The notes: generated from the letters alone by a model not told the origin. A stretch of 19,665 nucleotides of DNA from Elusimicrobiota bacterium (GCA_003450735.1 DMEZ01000014.1:97549-117213); one strand, 5' to 3'. Shown: positions 8,196-15,946, numbered from the stretch's first letter. Numbers and translations are program-made.

Positions 8196-9284
8196 TTGAA
8201 CGCATCGCAGACGACCATGGGCGGACCGGCTAAATCGGGGCTCGCGGCGTTCGAGACGTTCCACGCCCTGCCCATCGCGGACAAGATCGCCTTCCTATCC
8301 CGGGGCCGCGAGCTCGCCCACTGCCTGTTCGCCGAGCAGTTCGACAAGCCCCTGCTCGAACGGCTCATCCGCCTGAGCGACCACCTGCGGGCCCTCACGA
8401 AGACGAAGGAAGGCGACGACTACGTGGCCTCGCTCCTCTCCAACAAGCGGGCCATGCTCTATTTCTCCCAGCCCTCCACGCGCACCTTCCTCTCCTTCCA
8501 GAACGCCTGCCACATCCTCGGGATGAAGACCTGCGAGATCCGCGACCCGCGCACCTCCTCTCAGATGAAAGGCGAGACCTTCGAGGACTCCATCCGCACC
8601 TTCGCGAGCTACGTCGACCTCATCATCATCCGCCACGTGGAGAACAACTTCGCCGAGCACGCGGCGCGCGTCCTCCACGACACGCACCGGCCCGTGCCCA
8701 TCATCAACGCGGGGGCGGGCACCTTCCAGCACCCGACCCAGGCCCTCCTCGACGTCTACACGATGAACCGCTACCTGGACGGCGGCATCGACGGGAAGAC
8801 CCTGATGCTGGTGGGCGACCTCAAGCGAGGCCGCACGGTGCGCTCGCTGGCCCTCATGATGCGCCTCTACCGGGGCGTGCGGCTTCTGCTCGTTTCCCCC
8901 CCGCAATTCCGCATGCAGCCCGACGTCCTCGCCGCCCTCGAGAAGGGCGGGGTGCGCTACGAGGAGACCTCGGACTTCGCCGGAGCCCTGAGCGAGGCCG
9001 ACACGGTCTACATGACCCGCGTGCAGGACGAGCACGACGTGGCGGGAGAGTCCAGCGCGGTCAACATCGCCTCCTTCGTCCTGCGGCCGGAGCATCTCGC
9101 GCGCGTGAAGCCGAAGGCGATCATCCTGCACCCCCTGCCCCGCCGCGACGAGATCGACCCGCGGGTGGACGCCGACCCCCGCGCGGCCTACTGGCGCCAG
9201 GAACGCAACGGCCTCTGGACGCGGGCGGCCCTCATGGCGATGATGTTCGGCCTGGAGAAGACCCTCCTCGAGCGGAGAGCCTGA
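8196..9284 (+). CDS. pyrB: Aspartate carbamoyltransferase, catalytic subunit
   Basis: The enzyme joins carbamoyl phosphate to L-aspartate, the committed step of pyrimidine synthesis, in the cytoplasm. The carbamoyl-phosphate site PSTRT is at residues 93-97, the 80s-loop Ser121/Lys125 sits in SSQMKGET, HPTQ is at 179-182, GRTVRSL holds the aspartate-binding arginine (Arg213), MTRVQ is at 273-277 and HPLP is at 312-315. All key positions of the E. coli catalytic chain are present. At 362 residues it is longer than the usual 305-315, mainly through about 40 extra N-terminal residues. The start is TTG with a strong AAGGAGG. No regulatory chain (pyrI) or dihydroorotase gene is nearby, and its neighbours are a permease and an exported Trx-like gene, an unusual setting. 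Confidence 0.93.
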   Translation: MNASQTTMGGPAKSGLAAFETFHALPIADKIAFLSRGRELAHCLFAEQFDKPLLERLIRLSDHLRALTKTKEGDDYVASLLSNKRAMLYFSQPSTRTFLSFQNACHILGMKTCEIRDPRTSSQMKGETFEDSIRTFASYVDLIIIRHVENNFAEHAARVLHDTHRPVPIINAGAGTFQHPTQALLDVYTMNRYLDGGIDGKTLMLVGDLKRGRTVRSLALMMRLYRGVRLLLVSPPQFRMQPDVLAALEKGGVRYEETSDFAGALSEADTVYMTRVQDEHDVAGESSAVNIASFVLRPEHLARVKPKAIILHPLPRRDEIDPRVDADPRAAYWRQERNGLWTRAALMAMMFGLEKTLLERRA

Positions 9285-9288
9285 CCCG

Positions 9289-10332
9289 ATGCGCACAGCC
9301 CTCCTGGCCGCCCTCCTCGCCTGGACCTCGGCCGGGGCCGAACGGCCCCTCAAGCTCCCGGCCCCCGAGTTCCCCAAGGGCGCGGCCTGGATGAACTCGG
9401 AGCCCTTCACGATGGCGCGCCTGAAGGGCCGTCGCGTGGTGGTCGTGACCTTCATCAACCCCAACGCCGTCGCCTCCCTCCGGGCCCTGAACGAGATCGA
9501 GCGGTGGTGGGACGACTACGCCCTGGACGGGCTGATGGTCATCGGGGTGCATTCCCCGGACTACGACTTCGACCGCGACCCGACCCTCCTGCGCAAGGCC
9601 CTCAAGCGCTACAGACTCAAGTTCCCCATCGTCCTGGACAGCCGGCGGGAGATCTGGAAGGCCTACGCCAACGAGGGCTGGCCCGCCCACTTCCTCATCG
9701 ACCACGAAGGGCGCATCGTCTTCGAGCGCCTCGGCGAGAGCGGGATGCCCGAGTTCGAGCGCGAGATCCTCGACGCCCTCGAGAGATTCAACAGCTACCG
9801 ACGCCCCACCCCCGTGCCGGAGACGCCCTTCAAGGACGAGTGCGGCCGGGCCACCCGGCCGGTCTACCTCGGCCAGCGGCGGGGCGGGAAGGTGAAGCAG
9901 CTCACCCAGCTCAAGACGGAGACCCTGGGCGAGACCCGGGACGGCGAGGTGGCCGCGGCCGGGCCCTGGTCGCTCGAGCCCGACGGGATCCGGGCCGGCG
10001 CGGCCGGGGGACGGGGGGGAGAGGCGATGCGCATCATCTACCGGGGCTCCGAGGCGCTCGCGGTCCTCTCGCGCACCGGCAACCGCCTGGGGCGCGTCTA
10101 CGTCAAGCAGGACAACCTCTGGCTGCACGCCGGCAACGCCGGCCAGGACATCCGCTGGGACGGCGACGAGCACAGCTACGTCTCGCTCGACGAACCGCGC
10201 CTCTACACCCTGACGAAGAACAAGAAGAGCGTCAACATGCACGAGCTCCTCCTCACCCCCGACGATCCCGGCATCGCGGTCCACGCCCTCGAGTTCTCGG
10301 ACCACTGCAGCAACGCCTACCTGCACCGCTGA
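9289..10332 (+). CDS. Exported DipZ-like thioredoxin-fold protein lacking redox cysteines
   Basis: The 347-residue product starts with a signal peptide (about residues 1-17, ending SAGA). Residues 48-160 match the Trx-like domain of DipZ proteins: VVVVTFINPNAVASLRAL, GLMVIGVHSPDYDFDRDP, IWKAYANEGWPAHFLID and RIVFERLGE align in order, and the cis-proline of WPAH (Pro132) is kept. In the family the first block normally contains WTYSCINC; here the two cysteine positions are Ala60 and Ser63, so disulfide exchange by the usual mechanism is not possible. The C-terminal 170 residues resemble the beta-rich domain that follows Trx in DipZ (RVYVKQDNLWL, ALEFSDHC). The remaining cysteines (in DECGRAT and DHCSNA) are not in CxxC. 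It may be a binding or chaperone-like protein. It starts 4 nt after pyrB. Confidence 0.8.
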   Translation: MRTALLAALLAWTSAGAERPLKLPAPEFPKGAAWMNSEPFTMARLKGRRVVVVTFINPNAVASLRALNEIERWWDDYALDGLMVIGVHSPDYDFDRDPTLLRKALKRYRLKFPIVLDSRREIWKAYANEGWPAHFLIDHEGRIVFERLGESGMPEFEREILDALERFNSYRRPTPVPETPFKDECGRATRPVYLGQRRGGKVKQLTQLKTETLGETRDGEVAAAGPWSLEPDGIRAGAAGGRGGEAMRIIYRGSEALAVLSRTGNRLGRVYVKQDNLWLHAGNAGQDIRWDGDEHSYVSLDEPRLYTLTKNKKSVNMHELLLTPDDPGIAVHALEFSDHCSNAYLHR

Positions 10333-10334
10333 CC

Positions 10335-11411
10335 ATGCCGGCCCCGCAGACCCTCATCGCCGGCGTGCGCGCCGAGAAGCTCGAGGCCCCGATGCGCTCG
10401 GCTTTCGAGATCGCGGGCGGCTCTCTCGACCGCCTCCAGAACGTCCTGATCCAGGTCCGGCTGAAGGGCGGCTCGGTCGGCTGGGGCGAGTGCGCCCCCT
10501 TCCAGGCCTACAACGGCGAGACCCAGGCCCAAGCCCTTTCGTCGGCGCGCTCGGCGGCCCGCTGGCTGGCCGGCCTGGACGCCGCACGCCACGAGAGGCT
10601 GGCCGAGGCGCTGGCCGAGCGGGTCCCCTGCGCCAGCGCGCGCGCGGGCCTCGAGATGGCCGTCCTGGACGCCTGGGCGCGCTTCGCCCGCGTCCCGCTC
10701 TGGGTCTACTTCGGCGGCGCCGGCCGCCGGGTGGGCATCGACATCACCGTCCCCATCGTGCCGGCCCGCGACGCCGCCGCCATGGCCCGCGCCATCCGGC
10801 GCTTCGGCGTGCGGGCGCTCAAGGTCAAGGTCGGACGCCGGGCCGAGGAGGACGCCGAGCGCGTCGCCTCCGCCTGCTCGGCGGCGCGCCCCAGGACCCT
10901 GATCGTGGACGGCAACGCCGGCTACTCCCCGGCGGAGGCGCTGCGCCTGCTCCGCCTGCTCTCCCGTCGGGGCATCCGGCTCGACCTCTTCGAGCAGCCG
11001 GTCGCCAAGGACGACCTCGACGGGATGGCCGAGGTGGCCCGCAAGGGCCGCTGCGCCGTCGCCGCGGACGAGTCGGCCGCCTCCCCCGCGGACGTCCTCC
11101 GCCTCGCCCGCAGGGGCGCGGCCCAGGTGGTCAACCTCAAGCTCATGAAGGCCGGCGTGCGCGGCTCCTGGGCCATGGCCCGCGCCGCCCGCTCGGCCGG
11201 CCTGGGACTGATGATCGGCGGGAACGTGGAGTCGCACTTGGCCATGACCTGCTCGGCCCATCTGGCCGCGGGCTTCGGGGGCTTCCGCTTCGTGGACCTG
11301 GACACGCCCCTCCTCCTCTCCAAGGACCCCATGCGCGGGGTGCGCATCCAGCGCGGCGGGATCTACGACCTTTCCCGGGTGCGCTCCGGCATCGGGGTGG
11401 AGCCGGCATGA
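10335..11411 (+). CDS. Dipeptide epimerase, enolase superfamily (L-Ala-D/L-Glu epimerase type)
   Basis: The 358-residue protein has the complete active site of the muconate-lactonizing-enzyme subgroup: KVK at residues 163-165, metal ligands Asp192 (VDGNAGY), Glu220 (LFEQP) and Asp245 (ADES), and the second base Lys269 in NLKLMKAG. A DLD motif at 321-323 matches the DxD that binds the substrate ammonium in B. subtilis L-Ala-D/L-Glu epimerase, whose catalytic residues have nearly the same numbering. The reaction would be C-alpha epimerisation of a dipeptide, classically L-Ala-D-Glu to L-Ala-L-Glu during murein peptide recycling. Other dipeptide specificities exist in this family, and the substrate is not fixed. 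ATG 10335 is 2 nt after the preceding stop. The end overlaps the next start by ATGA. Confidence 0.88.
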   Translation: MPAPQTLIAGVRAEKLEAPMRSAFEIAGGSLDRLQNVLIQVRLKGGSVGWGECAPFQAYNGETQAQALSSARSAARWLAGLDAARHERLAEALAERVPCASARAGLEMAVLDAWARFARVPLWVYFGGAGRRVGIDITVPIVPARDAAAMARAIRRFGVRALKVKVGRRAEEDAERVASACSAARPRTLIVDGNAGYSPAEALRLLRLLSRRGIRLDLFEQPVAKDDLDGMAEVARKGRCAVAADESAASPADVLRLARRGAAQVVNLKLMKAGVRGSWAMARAARSAGLGLMIGGNVESHLAMTCSAHLAAGFGGFRFVDLDTPLLLSKDPMRGVRIQRGGIYDLSRVRSGIGVEPA

Positions 11412-11923
11412 AACGCTCGAAGAACGTCCTCGTCGCGGCCGGGCTTTTCGCCCTGGCCCTGCTCGTCTGGGGCCTCCTTTCCCCCTCCCCAGGGCTCGCT
11501 CCCGGCTCGGCGGCGCCGGAGTTCCGGCTCGCGGACATCAGGGGCCGGCCCGCCAGCCTCAGCGACTACCGCGGGCGGGTGGTGCTCATCGATTTCTGGG
11601 CGACCTGGTGCGACCTCTGCCAGGAGGACTTCCCCGTCCTGAAGGCTCTCTACGGGAAGTTCCGGGGCGAGCGCTTCGAGCTGCTCGCCCTCTCGGTGGA
11701 CGAGGGGCCCGCGGAGGAGGTGGCCGCCTTCGCGCAGGAGGCAGGCCTGCCCTATCCGGTCCTGCTGGCGGACTTCGAGACGGCCCGAGCCTACCGGGTC
11801 TCGGGCATCCCGATGAAATTCCTGCTGGACCAGAATGGTATCATCTTCAAGAAATACGCCGGCGAGAGCGACCCCGCCGAGCTCGAGTCGGACATCCAGA
11901 CCCTGATCGGGAGACAGCCATGA
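11408..11923 (+). CDS. TlpA/ResA-type membrane-anchored thiol-disulfide oxidoreductase
   Basis: This is a 171-residue protein. An N-terminal hydrophobic helix (residues 7-24) without an obvious cleavage site probably anchors it in the cytoplasmic membrane with the Trx domain outside. The domain has APEFRLADIRG, LIDFWATWCDLCQEDFP with CxxC at residues 68-71, and a cis-proline at 135 (GIPMKFLLD), matching TlpA/ResA/CcmG proteins, which usually reduce apocytochrome c or other exported thiols. No cytochrome c maturation gene is in view, so the partner is unknown. The dipeptide CDLC differs from the CEPC/CGPC common in ResA and Trx, so its redox potential may differ. Its start overlaps the epimerase stop by ATGA, and its stop overlaps the next gene in the same way. 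Confidence 0.9.
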   Translation: MKRSKNVLVAAGLFALALLVWGLLSPSPGLAPGSAAPEFRLADIRGRPASLSDYRGRVVLIDFWATWCDLCQEDFPVLKALYGKFRGERFELLALSVDEGPAEEVAAFAQEAGLPYPVLLADFETARAYRVSGIPMKFLLDQNGIIFKKYAGESDPAELESDIQTLIGRQP

Positions 11924-12882
11924 GACCCATCCTGACCGCCGCCCTCCTCGTCCTGCCCCTCCTCGCCGACGCCGCCGATTTCGACCGGCAGGCCTTCTAC
12001 AAGCACCTGCGCAAGGCCTACGGGGTCCCGGCCTCCGTGAAGATGACCCTGGGCGAGCTCAAGCCTTCCCAAGTGCCCAACCTGCTCTCCGGCCAGCTCG
12101 AGTTCACCGCCGAAGGCCAGCCGCCCCAGAACCAGCCGATCCACGTCACCCAGGACGGGCGCTTCTACATCCTCAGCGGCTCCTTCAAGCTCGCCCCCTC
12201 CACCGTCCCGGGATTCCTCTCTCCCACGGCCGAAAAGAGCGGCTTCGAGCCGCCGAGCCTCCAGGTGACCCAGGACGGCAAGTTCCTGCTCGCCGGGACG
12301 TTCCAGGACATGAGCGTCGACCCCGACGCGGCCAACCTGGCCAAGATGAACCTCAAGGGCCTCGGCTTCGGCCCGGCCGACGCTCCGGTCGTCATCGCGG
12401 AGTACTCGGATTTCCAGTGCCCGCACTGCAAGCGCGCCTTCGACTCCATCGAGAACGACCTGCTCCCCCGCTACCCCGGCAAGATCCGCGTCGTCTTCAA
12501 GCATTACCCCCTCACGAACATCCATCCCTGGGCGTATGACGCCGCCATCGCGGCCGCCTGCGCCGAGAAGCAGTCCGGCGACAAGGCCCACCGGCTGCAC
12601 GCCTCCTTCTTCGCCGAACAGACCTCCATCCAGAAGGAGAAGTTCAAGGCGAAGGCGCTGGAATTCGCCAAGAAGGCCGACCTCGACGCGGCCGCGTTCG
12701 AGCGCTGCCTGGACAAGCAGGAGTCCAAGCCCCGAGTGGAGGCGGACATGACGGAGGCCACCCTCCTCGGCGTGCTGGGCACACCCTCCCTCTACGTCAA
12801 CGGCCGCCGGGCCCCGAACTACAGCCTCGAGGTGCTCAAGCCGATCGTCGACGAGATGCTGGCCGAGGCCCGCAAGAAATGA
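11920..12882 (+). CDS. DsbA-like exported thiol oxidoreductase with duplicated N-terminal motif
   Basis: The 320-residue protein has a signal peptide (about residues 1-18, LLADA|AD). Residues 153-318 are a DsbA/Thioredoxin_4 domain: APVVIAEYSDFQCPHC with CPHC at 167-170, FKHYPL, a second cysteine pair Cys214/Cys263 and cis-proline 289 in GTPSLYVNG. The first 150 residues are a small extra domain, homologous to that of the minus-strand gene ending at 15047. Here a VTQDG..F.L.G.F unit occurs twice (about 76-88 and 116-128), whereas the paralogue has it once. The N-terminal domain could be a dimerisation or substrate-binding unit, as in DsbC/DsbG, but this is inference. It starts within the TlpA stop (ATGA) and ends in another ATGA overlap. 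Confidence 0.88.
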   Translation: MRPILTAALLVLPLLADAADFDRQAFYKHLRKAYGVPASVKMTLGELKPSQVPNLLSGQLEFTAEGQPPQNQPIHVTQDGRFYILSGSFKLAPSTVPGFLSPTAEKSGFEPPSLQVTQDGKFLLAGTFQDMSVDPDAANLAKMNLKGLGFGPADAPVVIAEYSDFQCPHCKRAFDSIENDLLPRYPGKIRVVFKHYPLTNIHPWAYDAAIAAACAEKQSGDKAHRLHASFFAEQTSIQKEKFKAKALEFAKKADLDAAAFERCLDKQESKPRVEADMTEATLLGVLGTPSLYVNGRRAPNYSLEVLKPIVDEMLAEARKK

Positions 12883-14072
12883 GCTTGAAGGCCCGGCACC
12901 TCTTCTACTACGCCGCCGCCCTGCTCGCCTGCGCGCAGTGGCCGCTCCTCCACAAGACCGGCTTCGTGCCCGGCCCGCCCTGGGAGGCCCTCTTCCCCGG
13001 CCTCGCGGTGCTCGGCGCGGCCTTCCTGCTCTCCTGGGCCGCCGAAGCCGCGGAGATGGACATCCCCCAGGGCGTCTCCGTCACCCTGCTCGCCCTCATC
13101 GCCGTCCTGCCGGAGTACGCGGTGGACATGTACTTCGCCTGGAAGGCCGGCAAGGACCCCGCCTACACCGCCTACGCCTGCGCGAACATGACGGGCGCCA
13201 ACCGCCTCCTCATCGGACTGGGCTGGGCGGCCGTGCTCTTCGTCTACGCGGCGGCCCACAAGAAGAAACAGATCGAGCTCGACCCCGCCGTCTCGCCGGA
13301 ACTGGTGACTTTGGGTCTCGCGACCCTCTACGCCTTCCTCATCCCGCTCAAGTCCACTCTCTCCCTGCTGGACTTCGTCGTCTTCCTCGCTCTTTTCGGG
13401 GTCTACGCCTACCGGGTCTCCATCGCGGAGGTGCACGAGCCGGAGCTGGAGGGCCCCGCCGCGACGATCGGCGCCCTGCCGAAGACCGGCCGCCGCGCGG
13501 CCGTGACCTTGCTCTTCCTGTACGCCGCCGCCGCCATCTGGCTGGCGGCCGAGCCTTTCGCCGAGGGGATGCTCGCGACGGGGCGGGCGCTGCAGATCGA
13601 CGAGTTCTTCCTGGTGCAGTGGCTGGCCCCGCTCGCCTCGGAGGCGCCGGAGTTCATCGTGGCCACCCTCTTCGCCCTGCGAGGGAAGGGCGCGGTGGGC
13701 CTGCGCATCCTGCTGGCCTCCAAGGTCAACCAGTGGACCCTGCTCGTGGGGATGCTCCCGCTGGCCTACAGCCTCTCGGCGGGCTCCCCCGCCCCGATGC
13801 ACCTCGACGCGAGGCAGGCGCACGAGATCCTGCTCACGGCGGCCCAGTCCATCTTCGCCCTCGCGATCCTCATCAACCTGCGCTTCAACCTGTGGGAGGG
13901 CGGGCTCCTCGTCCTCCTCTTCTCCACCCAGCTGTTCTTCACCTCCTGGCACACGCGCGTCGTCTACGTGGTCCTCTACCTGGTGGGGACGGCGGGCTGG
14001 CTGGCCAACCCGGGCACGCGCGTTGCGGTGGGGCGGGCCTTCCGTGTCGCGCTGGACTTCAGGAAGAGATAA
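12879..14072 (+). CDS. Sodium/calcium exchanger family membrane protein
   Basis: This 397-residue protein has about ten hydrophobic segments in two halves. Each half carries an alpha-repeat of the Ca2+/cation antiporter superfamily: GVSVTLLALIAVLPEY (Pro78-Glu79) followed by NMTGANRLLIGLG, and WLAPLASEAPEF (Pro257-Glu258) followed by SKVNQWTLLVG. The conserved glutamates and asparagines (Asn108, Asn284) would form the ion site. The usual GSN(I/L)xN motif is altered to GANRLL and SKVNQW, so ion preference may differ from standard YrbG/CaxA proteins. A polar cytoplasmic loop (about 183-206) joins the halves. It is the last gene of the seven-gene run, overlaps the DsbA-like gene by 4 nt, and ends 3 nt from the convergent minus-strand gene. 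No terminator is visible. Confidence 0.85.
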   Translation: MSLKARHLFYYAAALLACAQWPLLHKTGFVPGPPWEALFPGLAVLGAAFLLSWAAEAAEMDIPQGVSVTLLALIAVLPEYAVDMYFAWKAGKDPAYTAYACANMTGANRLLIGLGWAAVLFVYAAAHKKKQIELDPAVSPELVTLGLATLYAFLIPLKSTLSLLDFVVFLALFGVYAYRVSIAEVHEPELEGPAATIGALPKTGRRAAVTLLFLYAAAAIWLAAEPFAEGMLATGRALQIDEFFLVQWLAPLASEAPEFIVATLFALRGKGAVGLRILLASKVNQWTLLVGMLPLAYSLSAGSPAPMHLDARQAHEILLTAAQSIFALAILINLRFNLWEGGLLVLLFSTQLFFTSWHTRVVYVVLYLVGTAGWLANPGTRVAVGRAFRVALDFRKR

Positions 14073-14075
14073 GCC

Positions 14076-15050
14076 CTACTTCATCAAAGAGAGCGGGTCC
14101 TTGCCGTCCAGGATGTCCGCCGCGGTCCTGGGATCGTTGGTGGGCAGCTCGCAGGCATAGTTCAGGCAGATATAGGCCGCCGGCTTCCCCTCGATGGGCC
14201 GCACGCCCCTGACGAAAGGCATGTGCTTGGCGAGCCGGGCGCGGGCCTTGTCGTCCGCCGCGACAAGCACGATCTTGTTGGGCAGGAACCTGGAATGGAC
14301 GAGCCTGAGCAGCTCCCTCGTGCCCGGCTCATCGAGCCCGCCCGCGATGAGGATCTGCTTGGGCTTGGCTTGGGCGAAGTCCAGCGCGCAGAGCCCCTCG
14401 AAGGAGAGCTTGGGCGCGGCCAGCAGACGCTCGGCGGCTTCGCGCAGCTCCTTTCGCTTCGCGAACTGGGCCAGGCGCAGGAGCGGCAGGGCGGCCGCTT
14501 CGTCCTTGGAAGCCGAGAGGGCCTTGCCGCGCGCCAGGGCGCGGTCGAGCAGGCCGCAGTCGAAGGAAGCCTCGTAGAGGTCGAGCAGGGCCTGCACGCA
14601 GGCGGGGCCGGCGCTCTCTTTGAGGGCCCCGGCCGCCTTTTGAGCCGCGAGCAGGTAGTCCCGGCTCTCGAGCGCCTGGGCCGCGCGCGCCAAGGCCGAG
14701 ACGAGAACCCAGTCCCGGGCCCGGGCCTCGAGAAGGCCGTCCAGCGCGGAGCGCGCCCTGGAAGCCCAGCCGGAGCTGCCGGTGGCCTGGGCGGCCTCCA
14801 AGCAGGCCATGGCGAAGCGCGCGCTTTGCGCCTTATTCTTGGACAGGGCCTTGAGGTCTCTCAGCGCCGCTTCGAGCGCCCGGAGGTCGCCCGTGCGGGC
14901 ATGGGCGCGCAGGAGGAAGCTCGCGGCGAGAGGGTCGGGGCTCTCGGGCGCGGGGGCGGAGAGATACGCCCTCTGGGCCTCGTCCAAGGCGTCCGAAGCC
15001 CAGGCCGCCGGCAAAAGAGCGGCCGCGAGCAGGAACGCCGGCCCGCTCAA
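14076..15050 (-). CDS. Exported stand-alone homologue of the C-terminal part of YyaL/SSP411 (DUF255) proteins
   Basis: The 324-residue protein starts with a signal peptide (about residues 1-19, ending AWAS). Residues 25-225 are alanine/leucine-rich paired helices. Residues 230-312 match the end of YyaL/SSP411 (spermatogenesis-associated protein 20) proteins: ILIAGGLDEPGTRELL, FLPNKIVLVAADD, PFVRGVRPIEGKPAAYIC and a C-x4-C pair (Cys295/Cys300) in CLNYACELP. Full family members are about 600-700 residues, with an N-terminal DUF255 Trx domain that is absent here, and are not normally exported. The start is TTG 15050, overlapping the upstream TGA as TTGA, so translation is coupled to the DsbA-like gene. 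The neighbour supplies a separate Trx-fold protein. Function is unknown. Confidence 0.75.
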   Translation of the reverse strand: MSGPAFLLAAALLPAAWASDALDEAQRAYLSAPAPESPDPLAASFLLRAHARTGDLRALEAALRDLKALSKNKAQSARFAMACLEAAQATGSSGWASRARSALDGLLEARARDWVLVSALARAAQALESRDYLLAAQKAAGALKESAGPACVQALLDLYEASFDCGLLDRALARGKALSASKDEAAALPLLRLAQFAKRKELREAAERLLAAPKLSFEGLCALDFAQAKPKQILIAGGLDEPGTRELLRLVHSRFLPNKIVLVAADDKARARLAKHMPFVRGVRPIEGKPAAYICLNYACELPTNDPRTAADILDGKDPLSLMK

Positions 15051-15895
15051 GGCTTCTCGCCCCCCCTCTTGACCTTCTTCAGCTGGTCCTCGACGATGCG
15101 GCGGATCTGCTTCTCATCGGCGCCCGAGACGAGCTGGCCGTTGACGACGAAGGCGGGCGTTCCGCTGATGCCCATGCCGGCGGCCTCGTCGGCGTCGCGG
15201 CGCACGGCCTCCAGGGTCTTCTTGCCCTTATAGCATTCGTCGAAGGCCTTGGCGTCCGCCCCGGCCTTCTTGGCGAACTCCGCCGCCTTCGCATCGAAGT
15301 CGGCGGCGGTGATGTCGCCCTGCTTGTCGAAGAGCTCGTCGTGCATCGTCCAGAACTTGTCCACCCCCTGGGTCTTGACGCATTCGACCGCGACGGCGGC
15401 GGGCTCGGCCCAGTCGTGGAAGCCGAGGGGGAGGGCCTTGTAGTACCACTTGACCTTGCCCTCGAATTCCTTGAGGATCTTGTCGCGCATGATGGTGTAG
15501 CCGCGCTCGCAGAAGGGGCACTGGAAGTCGGTGTACTGCACGACGCTGACCGGGGCGTCGGCCTTGCCGCGCATGGGAGCGGTGCGGAGGTCCATCTTCT
15601 TGATGCGCTCTTGGGAAGGCAGGACCTTGAGGTCCTTGAAGCCGCCGAGGATGTAGTGGCGGTCGTTCTTGGAGAGGAAGAGGGTCTCGTTCTGGCTCCG
15701 GCCGTTGAAGGTCAGCGTGAGGGGGATGGCGTCGAAGCCGGGGACGTCGGAGCCCTTGGCCTCGCCGAAGGCCAAAGAGACCTCGGAGGGGAGCTGGTAG
15801 GACTCGCGGATGTGCTCTTCCAGGGCCTTCTTGTCGTAGGCGCTGGCCGTGGCGGCGAGGAGAGTCAGGGCGAGGGCGGCGGCGAGGGATCTCAT
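15047..15895 (-). CDS. DsbA-like exported thiol oxidoreductase
   Basis: The 282-residue protein has a signal peptide (residues 1-19, ending TASA). The N-terminal domain (20-108) contains the motif KNDRHYILGGFKDL, followed by a DsbA/Thioredoxin_4 domain with APVSVVQYTDFQCPFC (CPFC at 126-129), a second cysteine pair Cys172/Cys221 and cis-proline 247 in GTPAFVVNG. It is paralogous to the plus-strand gene 11920-12882 over its full length, but carries a single copy of the N-terminal repeat. It probably oxidises or isomerises disulfides in exported proteins; no DsbB, VKOR or DsbD partner is in the window. AGGAGC lies 5 nt before ATG 15895, giving a normal ribosome binding site. It leads a two-gene unit with the YyaL-like gene. 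Confidence 0.9.
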   Translation of the reverse strand: MRSLAAALALTLLAATASAYDKKALEEHIRESYQLPSEVSLAFGEAKGSDVPGFDAIPLTLTFNGRSQNETLFLSKNDRHYILGGFKDLKVLPSQERIKKMDLRTAPMRGKADAPVSVVQYTDFQCPFCERGYTIMRDKILKEFEGKVKWYYKALPLGFHDWAEPAAVAVECVKTQGVDKFWTMHDELFDKQGDITAADFDAKAAEFAKKAGADAKAFDECYKGKKTLEAVRRDADEAAGMGISGTPAFVVNGQLVSGADEKQIRRIVEDQLKKVKRGGEKP

Positions 15896-15933
15896 GGGGG
15901 GCTCCTGAAGAGGTTCCTATGTCTTGTCGGGAC

Positions 15934-15946
15934 TATATTATATAAT
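15934..15946. promoter_or_regulatory. Shared 13-bp A/T block with -10 hexamers on both strands
   Basis: This A/T-only block, near-palindromic, contains TATAAT on the plus strand at 15941-15946 (27 nt before the tRNA) and TATAAT on the minus strand at 15942-15937 (leading to the DsbA-like gene with a leader of about 35 nt). No convincing -35 is seen on either strand. The two divergent units would compete for polymerase here. Confidence 0.6.

Noticed and set aside
10490..11923. A long open frame extending the TlpA-type gene upstream to 10490
   Set aside because: The upstream part is an out-of-frame shadow of the epimerase. ATG 11408 with the ATGA overlap and membrane anchor is the sensible start.
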